Positions 1-13,819 of a stretch of DNA of 64,000 nucleotides are shown piece after piece (within the stretch, counting starts at the first letter, position 1; each line of letters opens with the position of its first letter). The DNA lies in NCBI GenBank assembly GCA_023375675.1, contig JALQBC010000021.1, positions 248,001-312,000 of the forward strand, read 5' to 3'. The stretch comes from Cytospora piceicola (taxonomy: Eukaryota; Ascomycota; Sordariomycetes; Diaporthales; Cytosporaceae). The notes under the pieces are model-generated. The model saw only the letters and a program-made list of their open reading frames with translations. It did no database searches and was not told the origin of the DNA. The position numbers and the translations under genes were made by a program.

Positions 1-519
1 AATATTCGTCTTGTGAATGAGAGTTATGCGCCTGCCAATAGACTAGATATCGAATCCTTTACTGTGACCTCGTCATGTTGCAGTATTCAGAACCCAAGGT
101 TCTATGTATCCTGCAATGATTCTAAAGAATCACCAGAAATTCGCCCACTTGACAGGCATAACACTCATCTTGCAGTCGCAGTCGTGGTCGATAAACCTGA
201 GTGCTGAGTCAAGGCCACATGCATACTAATGGTACATGTATTTGAGGGCTTTCGCAACGGCTGAGGGCCTCTCTCAAGGATTGGGTGCTGCACAACTGCT
301 CATGGATCAGTTCCGGGGCTGTGTTTCGCACGCAAGAGATAGCTTCTTGCTCCCCATGCGAAATCCATGACAGCCGTCTCACCTTAGTACTCGGTGGTAC
401 GTGCTATATGTTCTTTGGACCCCGTCGTCAATACATCCGCCTCGAACGTGACATACGCTGAGGTTGACTGCTTTTATTGGCCGCTGCAAAGCTATCACAG
501 GTCCCTAACATTGTCTTGG
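1..519. other. Intergenic, no gene seen
   Basis: This stretch lies downstream of the COQ3 gene, which ends at 520 on the minus strand. Open frames here are short and unrecognised. I see no RNA gene or repeat. Confidence 0.6.
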
Positions 520-1464
520 TCATGAACCGCCGTCCCTCCTCACAGCAAAGAAGTAATTGCCAAGTTTCTCACTGCCTGGGATTTCCTTCCACCCCACACC
601 AGGGACATAGACTACTCCCATGACCCGCGGGCTACTCCAGCCCTCCTTTCTGGCAAAGAAGTTCCGCAGCTCATCCTCGTTGATGTACTTGTTCCAGTCG
701 TGCGTCCCCCTGGGCACGATGCGCAGCACGTCCTCGGCCATGAGGTTGGTGGTGAACCAGCTCGTCCAGGTCCGGGCGATGGTGCTCGCCACCAGCCAGC
801 CCCCGGGGCGCACGAACTCGCCGCACCGGTCCAGGAAGTCGGCCGGCCTGTCCACGTGCTCCAGCACCTCGAAGACGCTGACCACGTCGAACCTGTCCGC
901 GTCGCCCCGGGGCGCCGGCAGCGTCTCGACGGTCCCGGCCACGTAGCGCAGCTTCTCGGCCAGCGGCGGGTCCCGGGCGGCGTGGGCGCGCGCGACCTTG
1001 AGGACCTCGGGCGAGGGGTCGACGGCCGTCACGGAGGCCGTGGAGGGCAGCCGCGCGGCGGACTCGGCAAAGATGCCGCCGCCGCAGCCGACGTCGAGGT
1101 AGCGCGGCCTGTGGGTCGGCGGTAGGGGGTCGGGCTGGCTGGCGCGGCAGTCGCGGATGAAGTCGTGGCGGAGGGGGTTCATCAGGTGGAGGATGCGCGA
1201 GGATCCGTGGGGATCCCACCAGGAGGAGGCGAGGGCGTCGAAGTGGGCGACCTCGGAGGGGTTGACAGACGAGTAGGCGGGCGAGGACGAGGGAGAGGGA
1301 GAGGAGGCAGGAGAAGACATCGCCGGCGCGTTGCTGTCACTGCTATGGATCATGCGACATGTTGTCGACCGTGATGTCGGGGCGGGGTGGGCTGAGAGTC
1401 TGGGGGTTGGTCGAGCTCGATACAGCTGTCGCAACAGTGCTGAGGGTGCCCTGGATGGCGCCAT
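520..1464 (-). CDS. COQ3: Ubiquinone biosynthesis O-methyltransferase, mitochondrial
   Basis: This SAM-dependent methyltransferase carries out the two O-methylation steps of ubiquinone synthesis on the matrix face of the inner mitochondrial membrane. The single exon encodes 314 residues. A UbiG-type core begins near residue 70 (EVAHFDALASSWWDPHG), followed by SAM motif I at about 122-131 (YLDVGCGGGIF), an acidic position near 149 (AVDPS), and the FEVLEHVDRP and RPGGWLVAST motifs. The frame opens further upstream to 1632, but I chose the ATG at 1464. It gives an Arg- and Ser-rich, acid-poor N-terminus typical of a mitochondrial presequence and a length close to yeast Coq3 (about 312). The gene is divergent from RIB3. 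The family assignment is firm; the exact start is likely but unproven. Confidence 0.93.
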   Translation of the reverse strand: MAPSRAPSALLRQLYRARPTPRLSAHPAPTSRSTTCRMIHSSDSNAPAMSSPASSPSPSSSPAYSSVNPSEVAHFDALASSWWDPHGSSRILHLMNPLRHDFIRDCRASQPDPLPPTHRPRYLDVGCGGGIFAESAARLPSTASVTAVDPSPEVLKVARAHAARDPPLAEKLRYVAGTVETLPAPRGDADRFDVVSVFEVLEHVDRPADFLDRCGEFVRPGGWLVASTIARTWTSWFTTNLMAEDVLRIVPRGTHDWNKYINEDELRNFFARKEGWSSPRVMGVVYVPGVGWKEIPGSEKLGNYFFAVRRDGGS

Positions 1465-2473
1465 GGTTTTATTTGTATGTCCTTCACGAATGTGAGCCTG
1501 CACTCCTAAGCTGGATAACCCGACAACGCAAACAAGGACGGAATTCGATATGAGAGCCGGATTGACATGTGAGGTCGATCTTTGGCGAGAGATCAGAGCT
1601 TCCTTCTTTTTCGTCCAAGCTTCAACCACCAAGAACTTTTTGGCGGCTCGGCGGGCGGTGCGGATCTCTTCACCCGCAAGCTTGGCACCTGCAGGGTGCC
1701 GAACGTTCAGGGGTTACCTTACCACAGTACACCTGGCACCTGGGCATTTACAGGTCACCTTGGGCTGCTTGGGCGGCCACACTATGTACCGTACCGTACC
1801 GTAAAGGTGTAAAGGGCGTAAATGGTGAGAGGAGGGGTAAACGACGACCCCTAATTGACCCCTCCCCCACCCCGAGCTATCTTCTTGGAGATTGATATGA
1901 TCCCTTTTTCTTGCAATTGTACTTCACGAGAGATATAATAAAAATGCACAGCTCTGCTGTACTGTACCATTATCTTTCTTCCAATGGTACACACGGGTGA
2001 GCAATTGGGGCTCGAACTCCACGCGTACCGAAGAATCATGCCCCGATTACGGGGATTTTGACTAGCAATTGAATTAATTGGCTTCCGCTGACCTAAGCAA
2101 ATTGGGCGTTTGGGTCTGTAAGCACTTCGAAATGCTCACTCATCGGCGAGTCATCGACCCAAGCAAAACCGTCGCGAAGGTTGGACTGATCTCGCGGGGC
2201 AAATTCGACAATCTACCGAGTAAACCAGCATCCTTTACTCTTGCCCAAGACATGGCATATTCTTGACTTTATATCACGTTTCCTCCTCCTCCTCCTCCAC
2301 TGCACAGCGTCAATCGCCCGAACCCGCCGTAAACTCCCGCCATTCTCCGGACTACGCACAACGGAACCGATAGCATATAACACTTATATAACTATTATAC
2401 AACACTTCTCAGCACCCACCCTACCTTTCTTCGACTAGAAATCTACTGGAGTAGTAGCCTCACGGAACCTAAT
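1465..2473. promoter_or_regulatory. Divergent COQ3/RIB3 intergenic promoter region
   Basis: About 1 kb separates the two divergent start codons. An AT-rich TATA-like patch lies at about 2372-2400, roughly 75-100 bp before the RIB3 ATG. A CTCCTC pyrimidine run sits near 2281-2300. A CCCCG/CGGGG hairpin lies at 2041-2054. The promoter role is inferred from position only. Confidence 0.5.
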
Positions 2474-3327
2474 ATGTCTTCAACAACTCTCGATCGGTCC
2501 GAGTTCGACTCGATACCAGACGCCATTCACGCTTTCCGTATGTATGCCCCCGTATGCCGCCCTCTCGCCACATGATCCAGTCCTCCAATGGCACCACGCG
2601 ACGACAACGAGCTCAGATGGACTGAACAAGCAGTTGACTGTTTGATTGACTGGTTGACTGACTGACTGACTGTATGCCCACAGGTGATGGCCAGTTCATA
2701 GTAGTCCTCGACGACCCGGGCCGCGAGAACGAGGCCGACCTGATCATCGCCGCCCAGGACATCACCGCCGAGCAGATGGCCTTCATGGTCCGGCACTCCT
2801 CGGGCTACATATGCGTGCCCCTCGTCCCCGAGCGCACCGAGGCCCTCGACCTCCCGCAGATGGTCGCCCACACGCAGGACCCGCGCGCGACCGCCTACAC
2901 CCTGACCGTCGACTCGGCGGACCCCTCCGTGACCACGGGCATCAGCGCCCACGACCGCGCCCTGACGTGCCGGACCCTGGCCGACCCGGCCGCCACGCCC
3001 GCCAGCCTCCGCCGCCCCGGCCACGTGCTGCCGCTGCGGTCGCGGCCCGGCGGCGTGCGCGAGAGGGGCGGCCACACCGAGGCCGCCACCGAGTTCTGCC
3101 GCCTCGCCGGCAAGAGGCCCGCCGGCGTCATCTGCGAGCTGGTCGACGACGGCCAGGAGGTCGAGGGCCACGCCGTCCTCCGCGAGCCGGGCATGCTGCG
3201 CGGCGACAAGTGCATCGCCTTCGCGAGGAGGTGGGGGCTCAAGGTCTGCACCATCGAGGCCCTGGTGGACCACGTGGAGAGGACGGAGGGGAAGCTGGCG
3301 CAGGGCGGGCCGTCGGCGTCGTCGTGA
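2474..3327 (+). CDS. RIB3: 3,4-dihydroxy-2-butanone 4-phosphate synthase (RibB-type)
   Basis: The enzyme converts ribulose 5-phosphate to dihydroxybutanone phosphate plus formate, the four-carbon precursor of riboflavin. Exons are 2474-2537 and 2684-3327 (235 residues), joined across a GTATGT...CAG intron that restores FRDGQFIVVLDD. Family signatures are visible in order: the DDPGRENEADL acidic loop, RHSSGYICV, the DSADPSVTTGISAHDRA stretch, RPGHVLPLRSRPGGV, HTEAATEFCRLAG and CELVDDGQ. The second exon alone would lack the N-terminal helix, so the first exon is needed. The length fits monofunctional fungal Rib3 (about 208-235). The gene shares an upstream region with COQ3. The coding part is strongly GC-rich at third positions. 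Confidence 0.93.
2644..2672 (+). repeat. TGAC tetranucleotide run in RIB3 intron
   Basis: Imperfect (TGAC)n tract just upstream of the intron acceptor. Its TGAC units also resemble branch-site sequence. Confidence 0.7.
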
Positions 3328-4550
3328 TGCGCGCCCTCTCCCCCTCGCGTAGGCGAGACTTGGGGGGGGCGAGGAGCTTAGGGGTCTCTTGGTTCGGTAC
3401 GTGTCAAGGCAGAGGGGCTGTGTACGGTGGGGGAGAAAAAAAGTCCCCTCGTCCACGTGGCTCTGCATTGGGGAGCGACCCTCGTGTCAATGAAGAGCGC
3501 ATGGTACGATTAGAAGACATCTTGGATATCTAGCCGCAAGGCACGTAGAGGGTATGAGGGGACAAGAATACAAACTCACCTGCTCAGGCGCTACTCACTT
3601 GCATACATAGTATAGACCGGAGGCCTCGGACGAGCAAATGTGTGGAACAGGAGCGCATGCGTGCGTCACCCACTCCATACACACAGTGTATCCTTTTGGC
3701 AGTCGCTGCCCGTCACTGCCATGTATCGCTTTTGTACATCACCTTGACAGGTCGAGAAGGAGGTTGTTGGTGGCGAACACGGCCCACTGCTGGGTGGTAC
3801 AAGCTAGGTAGTCACTGGAGACTCACGTCCCCAGCTCCCCTCCTGGCTGGCGCCTGGACCCAGATTCGAGCGTCTGCAGAGGTCCAGCATTCGGCCTGGC
3901 CGCCTTGAGGGCACAGGTCGGGTAGGTAACCCCAATCCCCGGAGATGCCCCAACGCCTGCAAGGTACTCCGGGGCGGCGGCCAAGCTTAGGACGTGCGTC
4001 GAGGAGAACCCCAGACATCACGGCTTAGGACAGACAGCCCTACCTTGTCGTCTCGCCTCAGCGCATATTCATCCCGCTGCCTGGCAGACAGTGTTGCCCA
4101 GTTGGAGACATCTTGATGTTCGGGTCGCGGCATACATAGATAGCGCTTACCGAGAAATCCCCGGGCACGATTTTGCTTTAGAAAGTATGGAGCAACTTGA
4201 CTAAATGTCCTGGAGTCTCTGAAGGAGCGTGATTAAAATATCGATGTATGGCTCTCGTGCCTTGTGTCGAGGATTGTCTCGAGAATGTGTCACTTGTTAT
4301 GTTTGACGAAGTTTCGCCTAATTGTAGTACGCTTGCCAGACACTATCTCTGCCCACGCAGGAACGGCATGGATCACTGTCTGGAACCAACCACGGGATCT
4401 AAGTCTATAGGTCGGTATGAGATCCTAACCTTGGGCATGAACACAATTCGACCCGGAGCACGACAAGAGCCGTGGAAGGAGAAACGGCCCCATCTGGCAT
4501 CTGTCACCTCATCGAAGGCCATAATGCATATGCATACAGCACTATCACAG

Positions 4551-4583
4551 CCGTCCGTCCGTCCGTCCGTCCATCCATCCATC
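4551..4583. repeat. (CCGT)n(CCAT)n microsatellite
   Basis: Five CCGT-type units followed by three CCAT-type units, visible directly. Confidence 0.9.
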
Positions 4584-7500
4584 TATGTGGGACAACCGCC
4601 TATAACCAACCAGGGCAGACCGAAGCAGCACCGACTCTGAAAGACGATAAGTTCAAGCCTATACCTGCCAGTATCCTTTACGACTGAGTCTCAGGTATTG
4701 CCTAGTACGGTAAAGCTGACTGACGGCTTCCTCCCTTCTTCATTCCCCGGTCTTCATTCTCGTTCCTCATTTCTCACTTCTCATTCCTCATACGGACCAG
4801 TACCAAGACATTGCTCACGCGCCAACATTGGCGACTTGTCATAGAAATCATCAACAAATCGGGAACGACGAGGAGTAAGCGAGCGGTTGTGCAGAGCATA
4901 ACGTTTTTGTTTGTGCTTTAGTAGGGGCGGTAGGGGATGCCGGAAGGGGGTCTGTGTGCATAGCCAGCCAGCCCACTGGGAACGATCTCTAAGAGACTTC
5001 CTGAGACTGTAACAACTCCAACAGCCAGCCACCGGCAGCAATACCAAGAGTCGGCATGACGTCTTGGTTCGGATTAAACTCGTCTGGTAAATTGGGTTTA
5101 GGCCACTTCCCTTCTCACCACACGGAGGCCTTGCCCGGGCAGTAGCCTGAGCGGCGGCAGCACGCACTGCTCTGGAGCATCGAGGTGTGTTGTCTGCCAA
5201 CACAACAAGCGTGGTCTGAGTATCATGATTCCGGCACTTGTTCCGGAGGGATTCCTTCTAGAAGATAGAAGAAAGCTCTGACCGCCATGAAATCACGGCT
5301 CGAGGGGAGGGGCCCAATCCAGTTTTCCATCTTTCCTTCCACAGGCCTTCCACAACGGTTGTACACTTACGGCAACTTCCACACAACTTTCCATCTCTCT
5401 CTCTCTCTCCCCGAGCGGCGTAGGCGGGAGAGTGGAGTGAGCGCCGCGCCAGGCTGCTGGAAATACGTGGGGAACATGTTCAGGACCCCCTGACAGGGCG
5501 ACATTCTCAGGGGAGCCTAAAATCGACCACCCCCCCCCTAAACAACCGGACCCCCAGAGGGAGGAAGGAATTGCCAGGTACACCCAAGTACCGGCATCAC
5601 TTCGACAAGGGGTCTCGGGATTTCTGGAAGGGGGACCCACGGACGGACACTTCGCGGAACGTGAGCCCGAGGCCGAGGACGGAGAGCAGTCCCAGCTCTC
5701 CCCGAGGCGCAGATACAGTAAGTAGTACATGGCAATCAGACAAGCGCTTGTGCAGGTCTCATCTTGATGCGTTGTGTTCTGCTGTAGCGTGGCGTGTGGT
5801 GTGCTGTTTTTGACCATCTACGTGAGAATGGCGAGGAGACACTCACGAGCTTTTTCTCGTGTTCGTGGATGGCTCGGAAGCAAAATTGGGTCTGTCGCCA
5901 TGGAGGCTTTCCGTCGGCGCGGCTGCTGCGAAGGTGGGAGAGCGATCCTCATATGGTCTACTAAGCACGCTGCGGCTCAATATCGATCGAGAATCTGCCG
6001 AATCTCGATAACCGCGGGGCCGGTTTGGGACCAACGTTCTCTTCCAAAGCTTCCACAGCGTGATGACCAGAAGGTGGCCCGGACTGAGAGCATGGGACAC
6101 AATATACTCATAGGGGAAACATATCAGTTGAACAGATGTGGATTGAGGCTCGAGCAATTCTTTCGAGTGTCCAATCGTAAAATATAGCCAATCCTCGCCC
6201 ATCTCACCGTCGAAGCATGGCCTTCTTTCGTCGCGATTGATAGTACGAGTACGTCGAAGACCTGCATGTCAGGCCGTAGTATTCATAGAGGGGGCGGAAA
6301 ACAACGTTTACGTCAACAACGGTATGAGCAGATCATATTGCCCAGCCACAAGTTGAAACCCCCATTGTCGAGATCCACCTAGGCTGCTAGGTAGGTCTTG
6401 AACGGTGTTGGTCACGCCAGGTATGACGTTGGACGCAAGTAGTATCAATAGTAGGTTTCCATACTTCTGGCCTTCCAAGGCATGGATCTCGCAGGGCATC
6501 GTAAGCGAACAACTTAGAAACTTGGGTAATTCCACACATCCTCCATCGGCGAAGCGGCCTTGGGCCAAGAGAGAGATATTCGTCACCGAAACGCTCTTGA
6601 GGGCACCCGGGCGCTCAACGTCTAAGCAAGCCATCAGACTTGGAATGCAAGGCTGGCAGGCCCCCATGTTTGGAATAGATAGGTCAGTGGGTAGCTTGCG
6701 TAACGGTCACAGGGACTCTGGAGCCCCGTGTCGAGATTCGTGTGTCGAGATCGATTGCAAAATTCAAGCGCCACTTCTCGAGGCACCGTATGCCTGTCAT
6801 GAGGCACGGGCGCATGCAGGCCTCGGTGGGTTTAGCCATCCTCGATGTCTGTGAGCTGAAGGAGCGCTTTGATTCTCGTCCACAGGGCTGAGGGTTGGAT
6901 GCAGAAACAAGGAAAGGTCTTGTCTCCCGTTGACACCGTGACCAATTGGTGATCTGCCACGATATTCTCCAGCGATCCTGGCAGTATGCTGCTTTTCCTC
7001 TCCCACCCCCCCCCCCTGCGGACCGTTCCACGACAGAAACAATGGATCCCGCTGAGGACCCCGGACACGGGCCACTGGATTGAGGAAAGCCAGCGTGTGA
7101 TCGCTGCGGCTACTTGGCCAAGCTCTATGGTTCAGCGTTATTTATACGCGGAGAGGATTAGCATATGATGTGTGAGATTCATGCTCGTTCTCCATGACAG
7201 TTGCAAGTCAGATGGGCTGTGACACAGTGAACTCGCCTTCAAGTTGCCAAATGGAAAACGGTTGTGAAAACATTGGTCGGTTTGCAAGATTGTCCTCGAT
7301 CCTCTGGGGAGCAACAACCGAGCGGACCATTATGTCGTTGGGCCAGTGCAAAGGTCTCGGGTCAACGGTACTACAGGTACGTGAGGAAGAGGCGTATGTC
7401 CAGAATGTCGTGGCTGCAGCTGTCCAGGTAAAAGCGCAGGAGACGAACAGGGAAAAGAACAGTGCGGACTGAATTATGTGCCGCCTCGACTTGCCAGCCA

Positions 7501-8782
7501 GAAAAGCACCCAGGGCGGGCGCGTGTGTTTGAGCGACATATCTCATTTCGCCATTGTTTGATGAGATCCAATCGAAAGCCTAATAACACCAAGCTTTGAG
7601 AAATGGTGAGCCACTTGTGGTCGCGCAGGGCACTGGAGAGGGGTTCTTTTCGTTTGTCCGTTATGCAGATTTGTCTGGCAAACAAGGACATCCATGATGC
7701 GTAGACAAATAGACCCAAACCTGGATCTGAATTATGCGAGACGGCATTGTCATATGCGTTAGCCGGAGATCATAATACACACAATACTCCGTAGGGCGAG
7801 GTGCGGCTTCGGGAAGACCGCCGCCCCAGCCTTGGGAGGGGACTCGCTTTTCGAGAAGGACGAGACGGGGAGCCTTGGAAGCTAAGAGCATAAATGGGTC
7901 AAGACTCTGCATCGATCCGGGAGTCGCCATGGCCATGGCTGGGGCTGCTCTGTGCTCTTCGCCGTTTCAGCTTCATCAGGAAAGGTAAAGAAGGCTGGTG
8001 GAACGCTGCATGGAAGGCGAAATCGAACGACGTTAAAATCCAAGATGCACCGAAAGCGCCACCAGCAGCCGTCATCCATCAAAAGTACAGCCAATGTACC
8101 TGAGGCCGTTGGGCAGTGTGTGACACAGGCCACATCCAACTCCAAGCAGGCTGCCGAACAGCAATTTCATCATGGGCGTCTTGCCTCATCTCCCGACCGG
8201 CGACCACGATTCCAGTTACGTATTCGCTATGTCGGAAACTTCGCGATGCGCTTCATGTCATAATGGCTTTTGCCCCCTTCGCCGGATCTCTTTCGCCAAA
8301 TCCACTGACCGCTTTGAGGAAGGCAAGAAGAGATGAGAGTGCGGTACAGTACTGCGTACCTAGGTAGTACTGATCGCGCTGCTGGTTGGGTAGTTGACGT
8401 GTATGTGGTCCTTGCTCCCACCAAAGCTCGTGAACGTGGCAGCGTGGACAGGCGAGACAGGGATGAGAGTGGCCTCGGCCCCATCCCCCGTTAGAAGGAC
8501 CCACCTACCTTCTGGAAAAATTCCAGAAACTTTCTTATTATGGCAAGGCCAATTTGAGCCCCGGTCCATAACACAATGCATTGGCCAAGAAGCCCGCACA
8601 TTTCCCCACAGCACTTCCCTCTCTCACAGTGCGACGCTGGGCCACCGAGCCACTCTCTGCAAAGGTGATGACGGGTTCATCTCCTCTGATGTTCCCAGAG
8701 CAGCCCCCTTTGCATCGTGTGTCCACTAGGCGTCGGGATGCCTTGAGAGTAGCGGTAAGGCGGAGAAGGGTGAGCAGAAGGC

Positions 8783-8796
8783 AGAGAGTGAGAGAA

Positions 8797-8828
<32 letters not shown>

Positions 8829-8829
8829 C
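8783..8829. repeat. GA dinucleotide tract
   Basis: Almost pure (GA)n with occasional AAAG interruptions, followed by a GACAGTGACAGTGACAG run. Confidence 0.9.
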
Positions 8830-10560
8830 GCTGACGGACAGTGACAGTGACAGCGCAGAGGAAACCCCCCATCGGGGAAGACATATCCTTCCCTTCAAGG
8901 CCTACTGTGTCAGTTGTACTACAGCCAGCTGGGTCTGCGACCACCTGTACAATGTATCCGAGACTTGGGAGTGAAGTAAGGCTGAAGGAAAGGGGCAGAC
9001 TATGTCATTGGCTCTTCCTTGGCCGTCTTGTAAACGGCTTCCCTCAAACTCGTCCCCTCCCTTCCCTGTGAGGCCTACTCAATGGGATTGTTTCCAGTCT
9101 TGATTTTAAGTTATTTGGCCGTCCAAGCGTTTCCTGTGAGCTGACTCGAGAGCGCGGACCTGTTCTTAAATCGATACGTACTGTATGGAAATAGGTAGGG
9201 TAGACTTCCGGAAGAGTTACAGGTTGCAACCTTCTACCCCACACGCTGACAGATACTGTAAAGAGATGCATATGGCCCATCGACATGGACCGTTTCGTCG
9301 GTATCAATGGGAATCCTCTTGCTTGCTGTTGCTTCCCACCAGCCCACCTATGTAGTGTATGTTGGAAAGTACGGTGAACGGCAGCCTTGGGGGTCGATGG
9401 TCCTTTTCCTCGTGGAGCGAGCAAGTTGCCAACACGCACGGAGGTGCGGAGTACAATTCAAGTACTTGCGGCAGCGCCGCCGGATCCGTAATGATGTGGA
9501 GATTCGTGGTTCCTACAGTAGCGTTAGACCTGAGCACGGTGCACACGAAATGGCCCTGTGCTCTGGAGTGAAACCCCCAGGACATACCCAGGTAGTGATG
9601 ATGACGATAAAGATGATGATGGAGAGAGTGATGATAATGATGAAGGAGGATCAGACGTCCCAAGGTCAGAACAGATCACGCATAGCCATTGTATTGCAGG
9701 ATATGATGTATGGGAGTCTGAGAGTTTGAGGTCCTTAGGGGCTTGGGTTTGCAGCCCGGTGGATGGTGGTGGTTTGAGGCTAGATGCCTTGCATATACCT
9801 GGTAGGTACGACATCATGGGTATTTCTATCTGGCTGGTTATCTGAACAAGGGCTTGTAAGGGGGTGGTCCCTTGGCTCTGTTGAAGGTCCTTTTGGTTAT
9901 GGATGACTGGCTGTCGGGCATATTTGATCAGTACCGTACTTGCTGTCTTGTATGTATGTGTGTTTTGAAGTAGGTAAGTACCTGGATTTGGGAGGCTAAC
10001 CTTTCTGGCTGATATAATATAGCATTTTGGCATATCGAAGGAATCCTTCAAGGGTCTTTGGCCTGGAGGTGAATTCTCCCCCAGCCTACTTGCTGTTGGT
10101 TGCTTACGGCTTGCAGCTTGCAGCTTACTGTTGGTATGTTTGCTAAGAAGGGAAGTCTGCAGGAATACCTAGGTACCCTTTGACTGTCGACAGCCCCAAC
10201 AGCTCTGTAGGCATAGAGCAGTGAGGAGTGAGTGAGCAGTGGACAATTCACACTGGAAGACTGGAGCTGCCGGGTGCCCTGTGCGTTGGCGGGTGGGCTC
10301 AGGTGGGTTAGTGGACTCAGCCTCAGAGCCGGGGGCCCTGCCATCCCCTGACCAAGGTACCAGCCTTGTACCCTCCCTACGGGTACTACGGCCTACGGCC
10401 CCCTGCACACTTTGGTTTCAACAGGGCCTGTCCACTATCGCTCTGTCGGTCTGGCAGTTTGGGCCCTGGGGGACCTGGGCAGGTCAGTGGTTCTAGCGTG
10501 CCTTTCTACCCCCGGTACCCACCTTCCCCCAATTCAGGGATCTTCCGCTCGCAGAAGTTG

Positions 10561-12341
10561 AAGCTGTGATTTTATTTTTAAGAAGACCCCTTGTCCTCGC
10601 TCGTTCTTTCCTGTCAAGTGTCAGAGCGTCATCTTTCATCATTCCATAGCCTGCCATCCCTCTTCACCACCATTACTTTCATTCGCGACATCGAGAGGAG
10701 GAGCATTGTCTGTTGTCTACTGGTAAGTCATCTAGTACTGTGTGCTGCAGCTAATCATCTGCTTCACCTGCCTGCTTGTTGTGTGTCGCGCTGTGCTTGT
10801 GTTGTTGCTGTAGTACAGCACCAGGATATTTTTTGGCGTCCCATCTTGTCCATCCCGCCGGTCCATCTCTGTCCCCGACCACCTTCTTCACCTTCCCAAA
10901 CCTTAGTGACCTCGTCTCGGATCGAGGCAGATCGCAAAAACACACCCGACCTATCCGACTCGAGGTCTGCCTTATCTTGCAGTTTTGCGTCGAGGACAAC
11001 GGGACAACGGCTCTCAATCCACAAGCAACTTCGAGCAAACGCCACAATCAAAAGCTGCCGCGACTAGCTTGGCTGACCAGCTCCAGCAGATTTTAACAGT
11101 CGCCAACAAGAACATCGCACCGGCCCAACCCCTCATCACGAGCCCGCGACGCCCATTCTGGATCGTCTAGGAACAACTGCGAACCATACAACTCTCGACC
11201 TTGCCCTATTTTTGATTACCGACCGACCAGGGGAAAAGGGTAGACGCTATCAAGCCATATTACAACTACGAAGACTAGAACCGCGAACCACGCTTCCGAG
11301 TCTCGAATCGAATACGATCAATCGATCGATATCATCACGCCCTTTAGCGCCGCATAGGTGCTTTGTCCCACGCTTCTGAACGAGCCAACGGACACTCTTC
11401 AATACCCGAGATCGCCTCTCGCCAAACAGATCCTTACTGATCGCGTAGGAGCTGTGTTGGGAACTTGCGCGCCTTGCGTCACCAGAGACAACGTTCAGAC
11501 AGACGAATTGCCTCTACAAAAGGGTGCAGACATTGGGTGCGTTGTTCTCCTGTATAGTGAAGCGAATGCTATGGCGCGTCCAAACTGGCCGAAACAGCCG
11601 AGGTGGCTCCCATACGCTGTCAACATTGCCAATGTTTGCGATTCGCCACGTCATCAATCCCCCATCAGTATCACAAGATTTGTGGCGGGAACGTGGACTT
11701 GACCGAACCTTGAACTGACATTGAATGAAGTCAGGTCGAACTGAAAAGAAGCGCGTCTCTAAATAGTTCCACTACGCGGTTCTTGCCTGCATTTGATCCG
11801 TGCACGACAACCTGGTATCCACCCCCATCTTCTCACCACCAAACCCCCCACGGGCACCTCGACGTTCAGCAACCGGTCGATCACGGACACCTTCCTGGCT
11901 TATGTCACTTTGGTATCAAAGAACTTGATATCTTGTTCAATCACATTACAGTAAGTTAAACCCTCACTTGGAAGTCCCTTTCTTGAAAATCACTGTTTTG
12001 TTTCGAGTGACCACTGTTGCTCAGTGGCTCGTATTCTGTGATATCGATCTGTCACTTCGGTGACAGCCATAGTCATGGTCGGCCTTCCGATTCACAGCTG
12101 CTCATCCTCACCGCCTATGCCTCTTTATACTTTGTTGGGATTTGCTGACACGAGTTCCAGTTGGTACAAACCCTGCACTTAGTGCATCTGCAACCAACGA
12201 CCACCTCTTTCCGAGACATTCTGGTGTTGTAAGACACATCTTATTTCCTTACTACGGAAGTGCAATTTCCTTGCAGGCGAACCAGTGGACCGTGCGTCAC
12301 GTCCGTCCAACACGCCTCCTTTGTCTGGCTCCAGCTTAATC
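10561..12341 (+). promoter_or_regulatory. Probable promoter and long 5' leader of the C2H2 factor
   Basis: The stretch is pyrimidine-rich with many C-rich patches typical of fungal leaders. A well-formed intron candidate spans 11951-12160: GTAAGT donor, TGCTGAC branch, TTCCAG acceptor. A second acceptor (TTGCAG) ends at 12276. Several short upstream frames occur. Transcript limits cannot be set from sequence. Confidence 0.45.

Positions 12342-13819
<1,478 letters not shown>

Larger units (their letters stand above)
3328..10560. other. 7.2 kb gene-free stretch
   Basis: I find no protein of recognisable family on either strand. Open frames are under about 175 codons and lack family motifs, intron support or consistent codon bias. 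Features present are a CCGT/CCAT microsatellite, a GA tract, a GAT-rich patch near 9592-9650, and two copies of the palindrome TACCTAGGTA. It may hold the distal promoter of the C2H2 factor or non-coding transcripts. That is inference. Confidence 0.5.

Noticed and set aside
1981..2060. tRNA-like element on the minus strand
   Set aside because: There is a B-box-like AGTTCGAGCCC and a nearby hairpin, but the acceptor and T stems do not pair properly and the A box is poor.
10591..11170. Possible upstream coding exons before the C2H2 factor
   Set aside because: Protein-like fragments exist, but neither frame has an in-frame ATG; more likely leader sequence.
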